Shown here one piece after another: positions 8,787-18,358 of a stretch of DNA of 64,000 nucleotides (position 1 is the first letter of the stretch; the number at the start of each line of letters is the position of its first letter). The position numbers were made by a program, and so were the translations under genes. Below the pieces are notes generated by a model. The model did not search any database. It saw nothing but the letters and a program-made list of their open reading frames with translations, and had not been told where the DNA came from. The DNA is taken from positions 1 to 64,000 of the IMG/VR virus record IMGVR_UViG_3300048919_000123; one strand, 5' to 3'. The DNA is from a virus.

Positions 8787-8803
8787 CTGCCCCTAAGGGG
8801 CAG
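8787..8803 (-). other. hairpin between the two fibre genes
   Basis: CTGCCCC-TAA-GGGGCAG, a perfect 7-bp stem with a 3-base loop, lies in the 37-base gap between the long fibre and the short fibre. It lacks a T-run, so it is more likely an RNA-stability or processing element than a terminator. Confidence 0.5.
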
Positions 8804-8810
8804 CTATCGC

Positions 8811-11333
8811 TTATCGTTCGAAAGTGTATGCGTTGATGTAGTTTTGTACGCTGGAGGCGCTAACCCAGATGTAAAATCCACCTACGTTTGCGCCACTGCG
8901 TGCTGGAGAGATATCCAGGCTGCCTATCCCAAGGCCAGTAGTACCAAAAGTGTTACCCCAGTTACTTCCTGCTGGCGCCGCGGTCTGGTCTGCTGGCGAC
9001 ACAAAAACAGTGCCCGAACCCTGCATACTGGCTACACCATGCAGCATTGTGGTAGTGGGGTTAGGCGCAATAGCGCTTGCACCAGAGTTAGCTACTACCG
9101 AAGTCACCAACGAAGGTGATGTTCCAGAGAAAGGCGTAGACCCCCAGAGGGAAAAAGGTTGAACGCCGGGGGAACCTTCAGTGTATGTAATACGGCCGGC
9201 CACTGGATCATGCTTGAATGCCCACAAGTTGTTTGTAGAGCTAGACAGGATGCTCCCCAAATATCTGCGGCTGGTGTCTCCTGTTTTAGCGTAAGAGGTT
9301 CCGTGATACCTGACAGGAGCCGTGGTTGACAGCTCAATATCCCCCACGCCCGCGTTTTCAAATAAGTAAATATGCGAGAACGCCGAGGCTGGCAATGAGG
9401 TAAGCCCAGACATCAACTTGTCAGCAGATAGGGTTACCACCCTGCCCAGCGAGCTGATGTAAGCACTGCCGGCAGTGACTGTGATCGATTGCCGGCCATT
9501 GTAAATAATGCGGAACCCGTCGATGAATCCGCGCGCGGAGGTAAACGGCAAGAACGTGCCATTGGCGAGTAGTTTGCTGTAATACAGCGCCTCGGATTCC
9601 GCCTTGGTGTAGTGATCAGCAACCGTGAAGGAGCCGAACACTGTGATGTTTAACTGGCAAGCCTGCTCCACGGATGTAATCAGGTTGATGCTGGTGCCAT
9701 TGGTGGCCGTGTAGTCATCGGCTGCCCGCAGGTTAAACCCATCCTTGTCCACCAGCATGACTGAACCAGGTACATAGGATAGGGTCTTGCCGGCGGAATC
9801 TGCACCCCCAATAACCGCAGCACCCGCGGCAAGATTATAGGTGTAGCGAATAACCGTGGCATTGTTGGCCAGCAGCAGATCGTACAGGGCTTTACCCTGC
9901 GCTGCGGACAGGGCTTTATCTGTCGCGGTAGTCACCAGGTCATTCACGATTTCAGTGATGGGTGTCCAGGCTGTCCAAGTACCGTTGTTCTGGGTGCGAG
10001 AATAGGATTTATTGGTGGAAAAACTCCATGCCAGCTGTTTCGCCCAGTTTGCTACGGCGTGCCCTATGTGCTTGAGGTACACGGTGGATTCTGGGATGTT
10101 GATGCCGCCACCATTGAACACATAAGTGCCAGGCACGGTGATCGTGTTCGCGTTGAAAGAGCTATTTTTTACGATAGCTCCACCGCCGTTTTCACCGAAA
10201 TCACCAACTTTCAAAATGCTGTCGGAAGTGGTGTCCTCTCTGCTAGCGGTCTTTACAATCCCCAGCTGCTCTTTACTGATTGCACCGGTAAAGCCGGCTA
10301 CTGAGCTGACACTTTCGGTGTTGTCGATTTTATAAAAAGCGTCCTGAGGTTTGGTGTAAACCAGGGTATCGCCCATCCCATACTGTTCACCACTTACGGT
10401 GCCGCCTACCGTTACTTTCCAGAACGCTGAGAAGGCAGGCTTCGCAGGATATGCGCCGCCTGACAGGTCGATGTACCCCTTATCGATCAGCGAGCCAGTA
10501 ACCGTGGCAGCAGCGTTTACTGCCTCATCGCGGGCAGCAGTTGCTACGTCTCTGGCAGCCAACGTGACATCACGGGCAGTAGTAACCACTCCTTTGTCGG
10601 CGGCCACTTGCGCCCTGTCTGCAGCAGCATTCGTCGCCGAAGTGCCTGCTGCAGTTTGAGAGGCAGCCGCCGCGTTCTTGCTCGCCAGTGCGTTGGTTTC
10701 GGAAATTCCAGCATTCGTCGCCGAAGTGCCTGCCGAGGTAGCCGAGATGGCCGCCGCGTTCTTGCTCGCCAGTGCGTTGCTTTCTGAGGCTGCTGCGTTG
10801 GTGGCGGAAGTAGCCGCCGCGTTCTTGCTCGCCAGTGCGTTGGTTTCGGAAGTCCCAGCAGCGTTCTTGCTGGCCAGCGCTGCCGCGGCAGAAGCTGCTG
10901 CGTTGGTTTCGGAAGTCCCAGCAGCGTTCTTGCTGGCCAGCGCTGCCGCGGCAGAAGCTGCTGCCGCCGATTGAGAAGCGGCAGCGGCGTTCTTGCTGCT
11001 CAAGGCTAGCGCAGCGTTCTGTGCAGACGACTCCACATCCGCTTGAATATCGTCGATACCCAGAGTGATCTTGTGCAGCCGGTCGGCCGCCAGCTTCGTG
11101 TACCCGTTAATCGGGATCACGAAATAATCTGGGGTGTTGGAGATCGAAGGGCCTTTGTAGGCCGGCTTGATCGCCAGGGTGGTCTCATTGGTGTAGTTGA
11201 CGACCTCGTAGATCACGCCATCGGGGCCGACAAACATGTCCGCCGCCCGGGTGTTGGAAACGAAGTCGGTGCCCACGCCGGTGACTGTGACCGAGCCCTG
11301 CACCAGGGAGACTGTGCCTACGTTGTACCACAT
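8811..11333 (-). CDS. long tail fibre protein
   Basis: This 840-aa protein starts with a beta-rich virion-attachment-like domain (residues 1-85). Then comes an alanine-rich shaft (about 100-270) built of repeats such as ALASKNAAGTSETNA, expected to form a trimeric coiled coil. A long beta-rich distal part follows. Its layout matches side tail fibres of lambda-like prophages that bind host surface polysaccharide or protein. It ends with the putative tip sequence WVSASSVQNYINAYTFER. It stands downstream of J in the late operon. Confidence 0.85.
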   Translation of the reverse strand: MWYNVGTVSLVQGSVTVTGVGTDFVSNTRAADMFVGPDGVIYEVVNYTNETTLAIKPAYKGPSISNTPDYFVIPINGYTKLAADRLHKITLGIDDIQADVESSAQNAALALSSKNAAAASQSAAAASAAAALASKNAAGTSETNAAASAAAALASKNAAGTSETNALASKNAAATSATNAAASESNALASKNAAAISATSAGTSATNAGISETNALASKNAAAASQTAAGTSATNAAADRAQVAADKGVVTTARDVTLAARDVATAARDEAVNAAATVTGSLIDKGYIDLSGGAYPAKPAFSAFWKVTVGGTVSGEQYGMGDTLVYTKPQDAFYKIDNTESVSSVAGFTGAISKEQLGIVKTASREDTTSDSILKVGDFGENGGGAIVKNSSFNANTITVPGTYVFNGGGINIPESTVYLKHIGHAVANWAKQLAWSFSTNKSYSRTQNNGTWTAWTPITEIVNDLVTTATDKALSAAQGKALYDLLLANNATVIRYTYNLAAGAAVIGGADSAGKTLSYVPGSVMLVDKDGFNLRAADDYTATNGTSINLITSVEQACQLNITVFGSFTVADHYTKAESEALYYSKLLANGTFLPFTSARGFIDGFRIIYNGRQSITVTAGSAYISSLGRVVTLSADKLMSGLTSLPASAFSHIYLFENAGVGDIELSTTAPVRYHGTSYAKTGDTSRRYLGSILSSSTNNLWAFKHDPVAGRITYTEGSPGVQPFSLWGSTPFSGTSPSLVTSVVANSGASAIAPNPTTTMLHGVASMQGSGTVFVSPADQTAAPAGSNWGNTFGTTGLGIGSLDISPARSGANVGGFYIWVSASSVQNYINAYTFER
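10840..10965 (-). repeat. 63-bp tandem duplication in the fibre shaft
   Basis: A 63-base unit encoding 21 residues of the alanine-rich shaft occurs twice head to tail (10840-10902 and 10903-10965), nearly identical at the DNA level. Shorter degenerate copies of the same pattern cover about 10630-11010. The unit is a multiple of three, so gain or loss of copies would keep the frame. Confidence 0.8.
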
Positions 11334-11336
11334 GGC

Positions 11337-11600
11337 TTATTCCTTTGAGTCAGTGGTGATAGGCCCCCAGATAGGGCCGTTGCTGCAGTGGTACAGGCGA
11401 TAGGGCTGGTAGCGCAGATCCATGCCAGGCACGTTCATGGGCACCGGGCCGGCGTATGAGGTAGTCGAGAAGGGGTTGGCCACTGCTTTGCGAGTGGTCT
11501 TCTCGGTGGGCTGGCAGTTATTGGCGTCTGAGTAGCTGTCCCAGCCTGATGCGCATCCTGCGAGCGCCAGTAACGACAGTCCAACGAGAAGTCCTTTCAT
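11337..11600 (-). CDS. small lipoprotein in the fibre cassette (Cor-like candidate)
   Basis: This 87-aa protein has a typical lipoprotein signal, MKGLLVGLSLLALAGC, with Cys16 as the lipidated residue, and a short mature domain with two further cysteines. I chose the ATG at 11600, which overlaps the stop of the upstream gene, over the GTG one codon earlier. Lambdoid phages such as N15 and phi80 carry the exclusion lipoprotein Cor just after J, so position and size suggest a receptor-blocking lipoprotein. No sequence similarity to Cor is claimed. Confidence 0.6.
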   Translation of the reverse strand: MKGLLVGLSLLALAGCASGWDSYSDANNCQPTEKTTRKAVANPFSTTSYAGPVPMNVPGMDLRYQPYRLYHCSNGPIWGPITTDSKE

Positions 11601-11782
11601 CACTCTTCCTCGGCCGGCTTCGGGAACTTGTCCTTCACCGACTTGATGCTTGAGTAGAACGGCTCGATCTTTTCGGTCTCGCCGTTGTTCATTCCATGCC
11701 AGAGCATGTCCAGCTGCTCGGTGACGGAAGGATACTCCTTTTCCCGTCGCTCATCGTAGTTGCATTTGTGTTTAAGTTTCAT
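11600..11782 (-). CDS. small tail-cassette protein
   Basis: This 60-aa protein contains EYPSVTEQLDMLWHGMNNG (residues 16-34). I know this type of motif from small phage proteins near tail fibre genes, often labelled tail assembly chaperone-like. It overlaps genes on both sides. The role is not established. Confidence 0.55.
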   Translation of the reverse strand: MKLKHKCNYDERREKEYPSVTEQLDMLWHGMNNGETEKIEPFYSSIKSVKDKFPKPAEEE

Positions 11783-12131
11783 GGTGGTACACCCGCACTT
11801 CCTGATAAGGGAACAGGTTTATGACGATGGTGAATAGGCCGGTGTGCCCGAACTCCAGTTCGATGTCGGTGCCGTCAGCTTCGTAGTTGCGATCTTCGAT
11901 CTCAATTTTCGCACCGGCCGGAACGCCCTTGATCACGCCGTCTTCAAGGACAGCCTGCATCTCCGGGCGGTCGACGATCCGACCATCCACCACATAGTGG
12001 AATTGAGCATTCACCAGAGCTGTGTTGCCCAAGTACAGCCAGCCGGGATAATGCTCCTCGTAGTCGGCAAGAGGGTAAGTGACGACGGCGCCGATCTGGC
12101 CGGTTTCTTTGTTGTACTGGACGCAGATCAT
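11772..12131 (-). CDS. hypothetical protein downstream of J
   Basis: This 119-aa beta-rich protein (YNKETGQIGAVVTYPLADYE...) starts inside the J stop codon (ATGA overlap). Its first 40 residues resemble small domains found at the start of some tail fibre or fibre-assembly proteins. It may be a tail tip or fibre accessory protein. Function unknown. Confidence 0.55.
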   Translation of the reverse strand: MICVQYNKETGQIGAVVTYPLADYEEHYPGWLYLGNTALVNAQFHYVVDGRIVDRPEMQAVLEDGVIKGVPAGAKIEIEDRNYEADGTDIELEFGHTGLFTIVINLFPYQEVRVYHHET

Positions 12132-15100
12132 CGTTTGGTCTCCATGATGGTCATTGAGCGGTTGGACACGGACATGCCGTAGTTGGTGGCGTCAGCCACG
12201 ATAGGCGGCCGCATCTGGAACTGGACAGTTACCGGGCCGCCCAAGGCCACAACAAACGAGGTCGAGAAGCTATTCCGGTACTGGTCTTCTTGGGTGTTCT
12301 GTCCCACCGTGCCCGCAATGTAAACGTTGCCGTTGATCAGAACTCGCCAGCCAATCTCGCCTCGTTTCGCGGCGTACTGGGCTGTGATGGTGACCGTAAC
12401 TTCGAAGCCCGTCGCCGTCCACGACACAATCGACATATCGTAATAGGTGCCAGACGCACTGCCACCCACCGAGATCGTCCCGGGGTCGTAATACCCCAAC
12501 GGCAGGGTTACCGCGCGACCGGCGATCTTCAAGGTCTCCACCGACAGGTCGCGGATCTTCGCTGTGGTCACAGCCAGGTTCTGGATCTTTGCTTCGTCGA
12601 CCGCCAGGTTCTGGATCTTGGCGTTTGTGATCGCCGCGTCGGTGATCTTGGCGGTGCCGATGGTAGCGTCCTTGATCATCGCCGAGGTGATGAAGGTGTT
12701 GTTGCCCTCGACGAAGAACGGCAGAGTGACGATGCCGCTGGCGGTGCTGAGCAGCGCAAACCGATCAGCCTGGAAGATGATCTGGCTCTGGGTGATACCA
12801 CCGTTGGTGGTGATGTTGATGCCCATGCCTGCTGCGTAGGTGCGGCCGTCGACGGTGGTCTGCAGCTTGATTGCGTACAGCGCTTCCAGACCGGTCTTCA
12901 AGCTGGCCTGTGCGTTCTGCACCACCTGAATCGACGCGGTGTTCGAACCCACGCCGGCCTGCAGCGTGCTGATGCTGCTGGCGAACCCGGCATCGGCGGT
13001 GGCCAAGCCGTTCAGCGTGGTCTGGACGATGGCCTTGTTGTCGTTGTACTCGGCGGTCAGGGTCTGGCGCGCGAGGGCCTCTGCAGCATCCGCGTTGGCC
13101 CGCGCCGTCTCTTCCAACTGAATGGCCGCGCCGATGTCCTCGGTCAGATCCGCGCCGAGCTGAGTGATGCGCTGCGACAGCGCCTCGTCCGCGGTGGCCA
13201 TGGTCTGCTCAAGGATGGTCAGCGAGGCGTTGACGTCGCCGATGCTTGCCCCCATGTCGGTGATACGCTGCGACAGGGCGAGGTCTTCCTCGGCCAGCAC
13301 TTTGATGCGCTGGTTGAAGAACGCCTTGCTCTCGTAGGCACCCATTGCCGAGTCGAGGTCGCCTTCCGCATCGTCATCACGCCAGGCAGCCTGCAAGCTG
13401 GTCAGCTGGGACGCGGTGTAGGTCAGCTTGTCGTCGACCTTGATGATGTCGCTGGTGTTCTGCTGCACCTGGACGATCAGGCCGTTGGCGTCCTCGAGTA
13501 TCTCCCCGACAGATTTCCAGTACAGAGGGTTCGGCGGCGCGTTGGAACCGTCGGCCGCAGCCGGCACTTCAGCAATGGCTTGGTACAGCACGCTGCCTTC
13601 GCGCACCACGGCGTTCTTGATGTAGTTTTTGTTTTTGTCGTAGGCCAGGGCGTCCTGCAGGTTGTCGATCTGCTCCTGCAGGTCAGCCACCGCCTCGTTC
13701 ACCACTGTCGTCGCGGTGTCGGTAGCGATCGGCACGATCATGTCGTTGATCTCTTGGTAGAGATCACCGTTCAGGATGTCGTCCTTGACCGCTTCGAGGA
13801 TGTCGTCGAAGTCCATCAGGGTGGTGCCCTGAGTGGCGTACCAGGCTGACTTGCCGTACTGGTTGGTGCCGCGCACGTAGTAGAAATAGGTGCGGCCGGC
13901 GCGCAGCGGCGTGTCCACCAGGTACTGTCCGATTGGCAGCTTGATGGCGCTGGTTTCGATCATGTCCTGCGACAGCGGGACATCGCTGCGCCAGAACTCC
14001 CACAGGGCATCCGGGTAGGCACTGGACGGGGTCAGGGTGATCGAGAACGTGCCCTCGGTGACCAGAATCGAATCCGGTGGCACCGGCATCAGCAGCATCG
14101 CGATCTGCACCGTGCGCGACACCCAAGGGCCTGGGATGCCAGAGGCGGAAGACCGGACACGGATCGTCCATTCGCCACCCATGGCGTCTTTCAGGTCGAA
14201 GGAAGTGCCTGCCCCGACGTACACGGTACGGAATCCGCCGTCGCTAGGCGCCATGACGTCGAGGATGTACTCGTTGACCCGGACGTCCTTCGGCGGTGTC
14301 CAGCTGATGACCAGACCTTGGTGGCGGGTAGCCCCAGCGAAGTAGGTGTAGGCCTGGAACGATAGATCCAGCGGAGGTGCGATCGGCCCGGTTGGCAGCG
14401 CGCTGGTCGGACGATCCGGGAGCACCAGATCCTTCTCGACGATGTCGTACTTGCGCGGGTCGTACTCGGTGGCGGTGATGCTGTAGGTCGAGCCGTTGTC
14501 GTCCTCGCTGACGTTGACCACGCGGAACTGAGGCAGCAGCAGAGGTGTGGCGCTGAGCGCCCACATCGCCCCGGCAATCGGGATATCTGGCAGCGTCAGC
14601 ACCAGAGTCACCTGGTTGCCGTTGAACGAGCTGACCTTCATGCGCGGGATGGTGCCGTCCGGCATCACCACGCTGATGTACCAGTCCTGCGTGATGGCCA
14701 GAATCTCTGGGCCCGGCGTGGCGTCCAGCTGCAGGATCTTGTTGCCTGGCAGCACCACCCGGCCGACCATGCGCGCGCCTTGATGGTACGGGTCGCCCAG
14801 CTCGATGATGTCGCCCGGGCGGACGTCGGCCTGATCCAGCGTGGCCTTGTAGGTCACGGTCTGGGTTTCAGCTCGCTCGGAATACAGAATCCACTTGGCC
14901 AACCTGCGCGCCTGGCCGCGCGAGTTACAGGCGACCGCGGTGACGCGGGTCTCCCTCCAACCGTACAGCTCGATGCTCGCCGGATCCTCATAGATCTCCG
15001 GCACCGCGCGGCCTTCATCGTCCGGGTCGTTCCACATGACCACGGCCACCGAGTGGCGCTCACGCAGGCTGGTGCCGGAATATTCGAAGTCGCCGTCGAC

Positions 15101-16321
15101 GACGTTGGCCGGGCCGACGATCTTCACCGGGGTGGTCGGCATGTCTGCCACGGCCACCATGGTGTTGGTGCCCCAGTAGGCCATGCCACGGAAACAGCTG
15201 GCGAACGTGTTCAGCGCGACAATCGCGTCTTCCTGCTCGGCGAAGATCGTGTTGCAGGTGAACCGTGGCTCCCAGCCGCCGTAACCATCTTCCACGATGC
15301 CGTCGCAATACTGACCGATCCGGTACAGCATCCACTTGTCGACGTCGGTGAGGCCCGCGCCGATCACCGGGTGCGTGGCTAGGTCGTAGTAGCACCACGC
15401 CGGGTTGTCCGACCAAGCCTGCTTGAAGGTGCCGTCCCAGATACCTGAATACACACGGGTTACAGGGTCGTAGTTGCTCGGCACGCTGATGATGGACAGC
15501 TTGACGTCGTAGCTGCGCTCCGGGATCGATGAACCGAACAGCTTCGAGTCGATCTCGATCCCCACCATCGCCATGTTCGGGTAGTTCAGGCGCTTATCGA
15601 TTACCTCGGTGAGCAGCGTCCAGGTGATCTTGTCCTGCTTGTTGTTGACCGTGCTCTCCGGCGCGTAGCGGCGCACACGGATGTCGAACGGGCCGTCGCC
15701 GTAGAGCGGGACGCGGTAGGTTACCGGGAACGGTGAAGTGGTCTTGCCTGTGATCTCTTCGGCAGCCATGGTGTTCCAGGCGCCGCCATTGGTGCGCACG
15801 TCAACCGCAACACCGACACGATAGCCGACGGTGTCTCCGTTGGTTAGTTGCTCCCACAGCGCCGCTACCTGCACCGTGACCAGCGCTGCATCGGCGTCGT
15901 TGTTGCTGACCGAGCGAATTACCGGTGCAGCGAATGTCACCTCGGAGTTGATCTCGAAGGTGGTCTCGACGGCCGGGAACCCCTCGAAAGGTGCTTGCCA
16001 CGGATAGCCTTCGCGCGTTGTCAGCTTGCAGCCATTGAAGTTGTAGCTGCCGTCGGCGTTCATCACCGGCGTCTTGTCCAGGTACACGGACTTCAGCCCA
16101 TCCACCAGGCCGTAGATCGGGCCGTAAGCAATCAGGTCAAGGATCCGGCCCTTGATCACGCTCTGCAGCGTGTTCGGGGCCTCCACCGGGGTGTGCGCCT
16201 CGCCGCCTTTGCTGCCGCCCCCGCCTGCCCCTTGAATGACCTCAGGGAACGGATAGGACAGTTCCTCCGACGGCCACTTGTTGTGAGGCGCCTGCCAGCT
16301 GACCTTCTGTTGAGCAGTCAA
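12128..16321 (-). CDS. J: tail tip / host specificity protein J
   Basis: This 1397-aa protein has the layout of lambda gpJ. The N-terminal half is beta-rich and builds the tail tip ring. About residues 670-850 contain fibronectin-III-like sequence (PPLDLSFQAYTYF, VISWTPPKDVRVNEYIL). The C-terminal third has long coiled coil, then repeats of the form IKDATIGTAKITDAAITNAKI and a beta-rich end that would contact the receptor. It is coupled to gene I by a 4-base overlap. The last 300 residues most likely set host range. Confidence 0.92.
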   Translation of the reverse strand: MTAQQKVSWQAPHNKWPSEELSYPFPEVIQGAGGGGSKGGEAHTPVEAPNTLQSVIKGRILDLIAYGPIYGLVDGLKSVYLDKTPVMNADGSYNFNGCKLTTREGYPWQAPFEGFPAVETTFEINSEVTFAAPVIRSVSNNDADAALVTVQVAALWEQLTNGDTVGYRVGVAVDVRTNGGAWNTMAAEEITGKTTSPFPVTYRVPLYGDGPFDIRVRRYAPESTVNNKQDKITWTLLTEVIDKRLNYPNMAMVGIEIDSKLFGSSIPERSYDVKLSIISVPSNYDPVTRVYSGIWDGTFKQAWSDNPAWCYYDLATHPVIGAGLTDVDKWMLYRIGQYCDGIVEDGYGGWEPRFTCNTIFAEQEDAIVALNTFASCFRGMAYWGTNTMVAVADMPTTPVKIVGPANVVDGDFEYSGTSLRERHSVAVVMWNDPDDEGRAVPEIYEDPASIELYGWRETRVTAVACNSRGQARRLAKWILYSERAETQTVTYKATLDQADVRPGDIIELGDPYHQGARMVGRVVLPGNKILQLDATPGPEILAITQDWYISVVMPDGTIPRMKVSSFNGNQVTLVLTLPDIPIAGAMWALSATPLLLPQFRVVNVSEDDNGSTYSITATEYDPRKYDIVEKDLVLPDRPTSALPTGPIAPPLDLSFQAYTYFAGATRHQGLVISWTPPKDVRVNEYILDVMAPSDGGFRTVYVGAGTSFDLKDAMGGEWTIRVRSSASGIPGPWVSRTVQIAMLLMPVPPDSILVTEGTFSITLTPSSAYPDALWEFWRSDVPLSQDMIETSAIKLPIGQYLVDTPLRAGRTYFYYVRGTNQYGKSAWYATQGTTLMDFDDILEAVKDDILNGDLYQEINDMIVPIATDTATTVVNEAVADLQEQIDNLQDALAYDKNKNYIKNAVVREGSVLYQAIAEVPAAADGSNAPPNPLYWKSVGEILEDANGLIVQVQQNTSDIIKVDDKLTYTASQLTSLQAAWRDDDAEGDLDSAMGAYESKAFFNQRIKVLAEEDLALSQRITDMGASIGDVNASLTILEQTMATADEALSQRITQLGADLTEDIGAAIQLEETARANADAAEALARQTLTAEYNDNKAIVQTTLNGLATADAGFASSISTLQAGVGSNTASIQVVQNAQASLKTGLEALYAIKLQTTVDGRTYAAGMGINITTNGGITQSQIIFQADRFALLSTASGIVTLPFFVEGNNTFITSAMIKDATIGTAKITDAAITNAKIQNLAVDEAKIQNLAVTTAKIRDLSVETLKIAGRAVTLPLGYYDPGTISVGGSASGTYYDMSIVSWTATGFEVTVTITAQYAAKRGEIGWRVLINGNVYIAGTVGQNTQEDQYRNSFSTSFVVALGGPVTVQFQMRPPIVADATNYGMSVSNRSMTIMETKR

Positions 16322-16887
16322 AGGATGCGCTCCGCGTAAAGGCCTGCACTGACCACGATGCTGCCTGTGCGGGTTCGGCCGTAGCCCCGCGGTATGGCAA
16401 CGCCTTGGGAAGATTGATTTCGCGGGCCTGCGAACAGGAAGGAAGCCTTGCTGTCCGCGCTTCCGCTGGACGTATCACTGACCCCCGGGATCTTCATGGT
16501 CATTTGGATCAGGCCACCGATGATCAGACCGGCACCGGCCGCGTACATGGCCAGCGAGGCACCGCCGGTGAACGGGGCAGCGATGATCGCCACGATCCCC
16601 AGAATGATCGAGAACATCCCGCCGTTACCACCGCCAGCGCCGCGGACAGCCGGCATCAGGTGCATCTCCTGCACTTCGCCCAAGGCGATGTCGAGGCTTT
16701 CCTCGTTGTCGTCTTCCTCACGCTCAAGCGGGCCACGGAAAATGAACCACTCGCCCTCGCGCACCATCTTGGCGAACTCGGGCAGCTGAACAGCCAGCGC
16801 GTGCAATGCTTCGCGTGGGGTCTTGATATCCAGCTCGAACTTCTCACCGAACTGGGCCACCGATCCATGGAGGTAAATGGTTTTCAT
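16318..16887 (-). CDS. I: tail assembly protein I
   Basis: This 189-aa protein begins MKTIYLHG with a beta-grasp-like N-terminal domain (residues 1-80). A glycine-rich, hydrophobic central stretch follows (GMFSIILGIVAIIAAPFTGGASLAMYAAGAG), then a polar tail. This is the profile of lambda gpI, needed for tail tip assembly. I chose the ATG at 16887, which overlaps the stop of K (ATGA), rather than the upstream in-frame start. Confidence 0.85.
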   Translation of the reverse strand: MKTIYLHGSVAQFGEKFELDIKTPREALHALAVQLPEFAKMVREGEWFIFRGPLEREEDDNEESLDIALGEVQEMHLMPAVRGAGGGNGGMFSIILGIVAIIAAPFTGGASLAMYAAGAGLIIGGLIQMTMKIPGVSDTSSGSADSKASFLFAGPRNQSSQGVAIPRGYGRTRTGSIVVSAGLYAERIL

Positions 16888-17621
16888 GCGCGATCCTTGT
16901 GCCTCACCCACATTGAAATCATGCTGACGTAACGGTAGATCGGCTCAATGACAGCCTTGCGATTGCTGACCGGTGAACCGGTGCCAGGGTGGTGATGGGT
17001 CAGCCCATCCTCCAGCAGGATGCCGCAGTGGGTGATGGCGCCGGTGCGAACGCCGATGCTCGCCAGCCAGATGTCGCCAGGCTTTGGCTCATCACGCACG
17101 AGAGAGAACCCGGTCTGCTCCAGACCGTCCGGCATGAAGGTCTCGTTGGTGTCCCACCACTTCCACTCCCGAGGCATCTCCGGCAGTTGGATATTGAATT
17201 TCTGGTCGTAGTAGTCGCGCACCAGCGCGTAGCAATCGGTGACCCCGTGGCAGAACGTGCGGTTCAGCAGGTCTTCGGTGTTGCCTTCACCACGGCCGCC
17301 CCACCAGGTGATGCCCGTCGAGTTGACCCCGTCACAGGCCAGAATGCCCCACGGCACGGCCGTGTTGATCTGGTACTGCATGTCCATTTCGCTGGGGTAT
17401 TCGTTGCCGTTGGTGTGGCTGTGAACCACGGCCAGAAGCCCTTCTTTACGGGCTCTGCGGATATCGCTCTGGGAAATATCGAAAAAGTTTTCCGGATCTT
17501 CAGCGTTGTTCGGGACGCGGCGGCACCCCTCCTTGGTGATGAGCCAAGCCCCCTCTTCGGGGTAGGCTTCCAATGCCTCAGCGCGGATCTGTTCGAGATG
17601 TTCTGGATAGAACTGAAGCAT
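16884..17621 (-). CDS. K: tail assembly protein K (JAMM plus NlpC/P60 domains)
   Basis: This 245-aa protein has two enzyme domains in the order of lambda gpK. An N-terminal JAMM/MPN metalloprotease-like domain carries H67-S-H69 and S77..D80. A C-terminal NlpC/P60 peptidase domain has Cys130 in GVTDCYALVRDYY and His198 in AITHCG. All expected catalytic residues are visible. The protein works in tail tip maturation and may open peptidoglycan at entry. Confidence 0.9.
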   Translation of the reverse strand: MLQFYPEHLEQIRAEALEAYPEEGAWLITKEGCRRVPNNAEDPENFFDISQSDIRRARKEGLLAVVHSHTNGNEYPSEMDMQYQINTAVPWGILACDGVNSTGITWWGGRGEGNTEDLLNRTFCHGVTDCYALVRDYYDQKFNIQLPEMPREWKWWDTNETFMPDGLEQTGFSLVRDEPKPGDIWLASIGVRTGAITHCGILLEDGLTHHHPGTGSPVSNRKAVIEPIYRYVSMISMWVRHKDRA

Positions 17622-17641
17622 GCTGAATCTCCCTGATTGCC

Positions 17642-18349
17642 CTAGCTTATCCGGCCGACACCGGGAAAGGCAAATATTGGTAGCACTGCGCCAACACCGA
17701 AATGTTTTTCACAGTCGCTCAATCGTTTACCGCACTTTGCTTTAGTGGGGTCTGAAGTTGGTTCGCCATTCGGGAGGTACATCGCAGCGCCGGTGTAGGG
17801 GCATGTCACGCCGTCATAATTCCAGTGGCCGTTGGCCCAGTAACGGAACCGATTCAGGCACGTATCCCTGATCACCTGCCTGGCCGGAATTTTCTTTCCT
17901 TGCTGATCTATCGGCGTCGAGAGCTCGAAGGTCAGCTGCTTCCTCAGCTGCTTGGATTTCTTCTCGATCACGAAGTGGTCAATCGGGAAAGTCGCGGAGG
18001 GGTTCGGGCTGTCGCCGTCGTCCAGATACTTGCGGTACGTGCGGATGCGGCGAACCGGGCAGCCAATCAGGTCATCCCCGTTGACGATCAGGCTGAGGAA
18101 CACCAGATCCTGCGCAGCCAAACTGAGCGAAGGGCGAGGCGCCGTACCGGTGCCGTTCCAGGTGAAGCCAGAGGCTGTGATGGGCAGCCGCCGGTAGATG
18201 TTGCCACCGAACTGTACGTCCCAGTTCTGCCCATCAACGATGGGGGTGAAACGTAAGATCGTATCGCCATAGGCGCGAGCGTCGATCTCGAACAGCACGA
18301 CCTTCGGTTCGCGCACCAGGCGCTGAACATCCGTTGCAATGAGTTCCAT
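17642..18349 (-). CDS. L: minor tail protein L
   Basis: This 235-aa protein corresponds by position, length and sequence style to lambda gpL. The C-terminal part has spaced cysteines (DTCLNRF, VTCPYTGAAM, AKCGKRLSDC) that in gpL hold an iron-sulfur cluster. An N-terminal beta-rich domain with FEIDARAYGDTILRFTP builds the tail tip. The clear cysteine set supports that the cluster is kept. Confidence 0.88.
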   Translation of the reverse strand: MELIATDVQRLVREPKVVLFEIDARAYGDTILRFTPIVDGQNWDVQFGGNIYRRLPITASGFTWNGTGTAPRPSLSLAAQDLVFLSLIVNGDDLIGCPVRRIRTYRKYLDDGDSPNPSATFPIDHFVIEKKSKQLRKQLTFELSTPIDQQGKKIPARQVIRDTCLNRFRYWANGHWNYDGVTCPYTGAAMYLPNGEPTSDPTKAKCGKRLSDCEKHFGVGAVLPIFAFPGVGRIS

Positions 18350-18358
18350 GGTCAGTCC

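Noticed and set aside
12290-13849. 519-aa open frame on the plus strand
   Set aside because: Mirror of the J coding sequence; GC-rich third positions on the minus strand keep the opposite frame open. Composition (many V, G, H, R) is that of antisense frames and there is no ribosome site.
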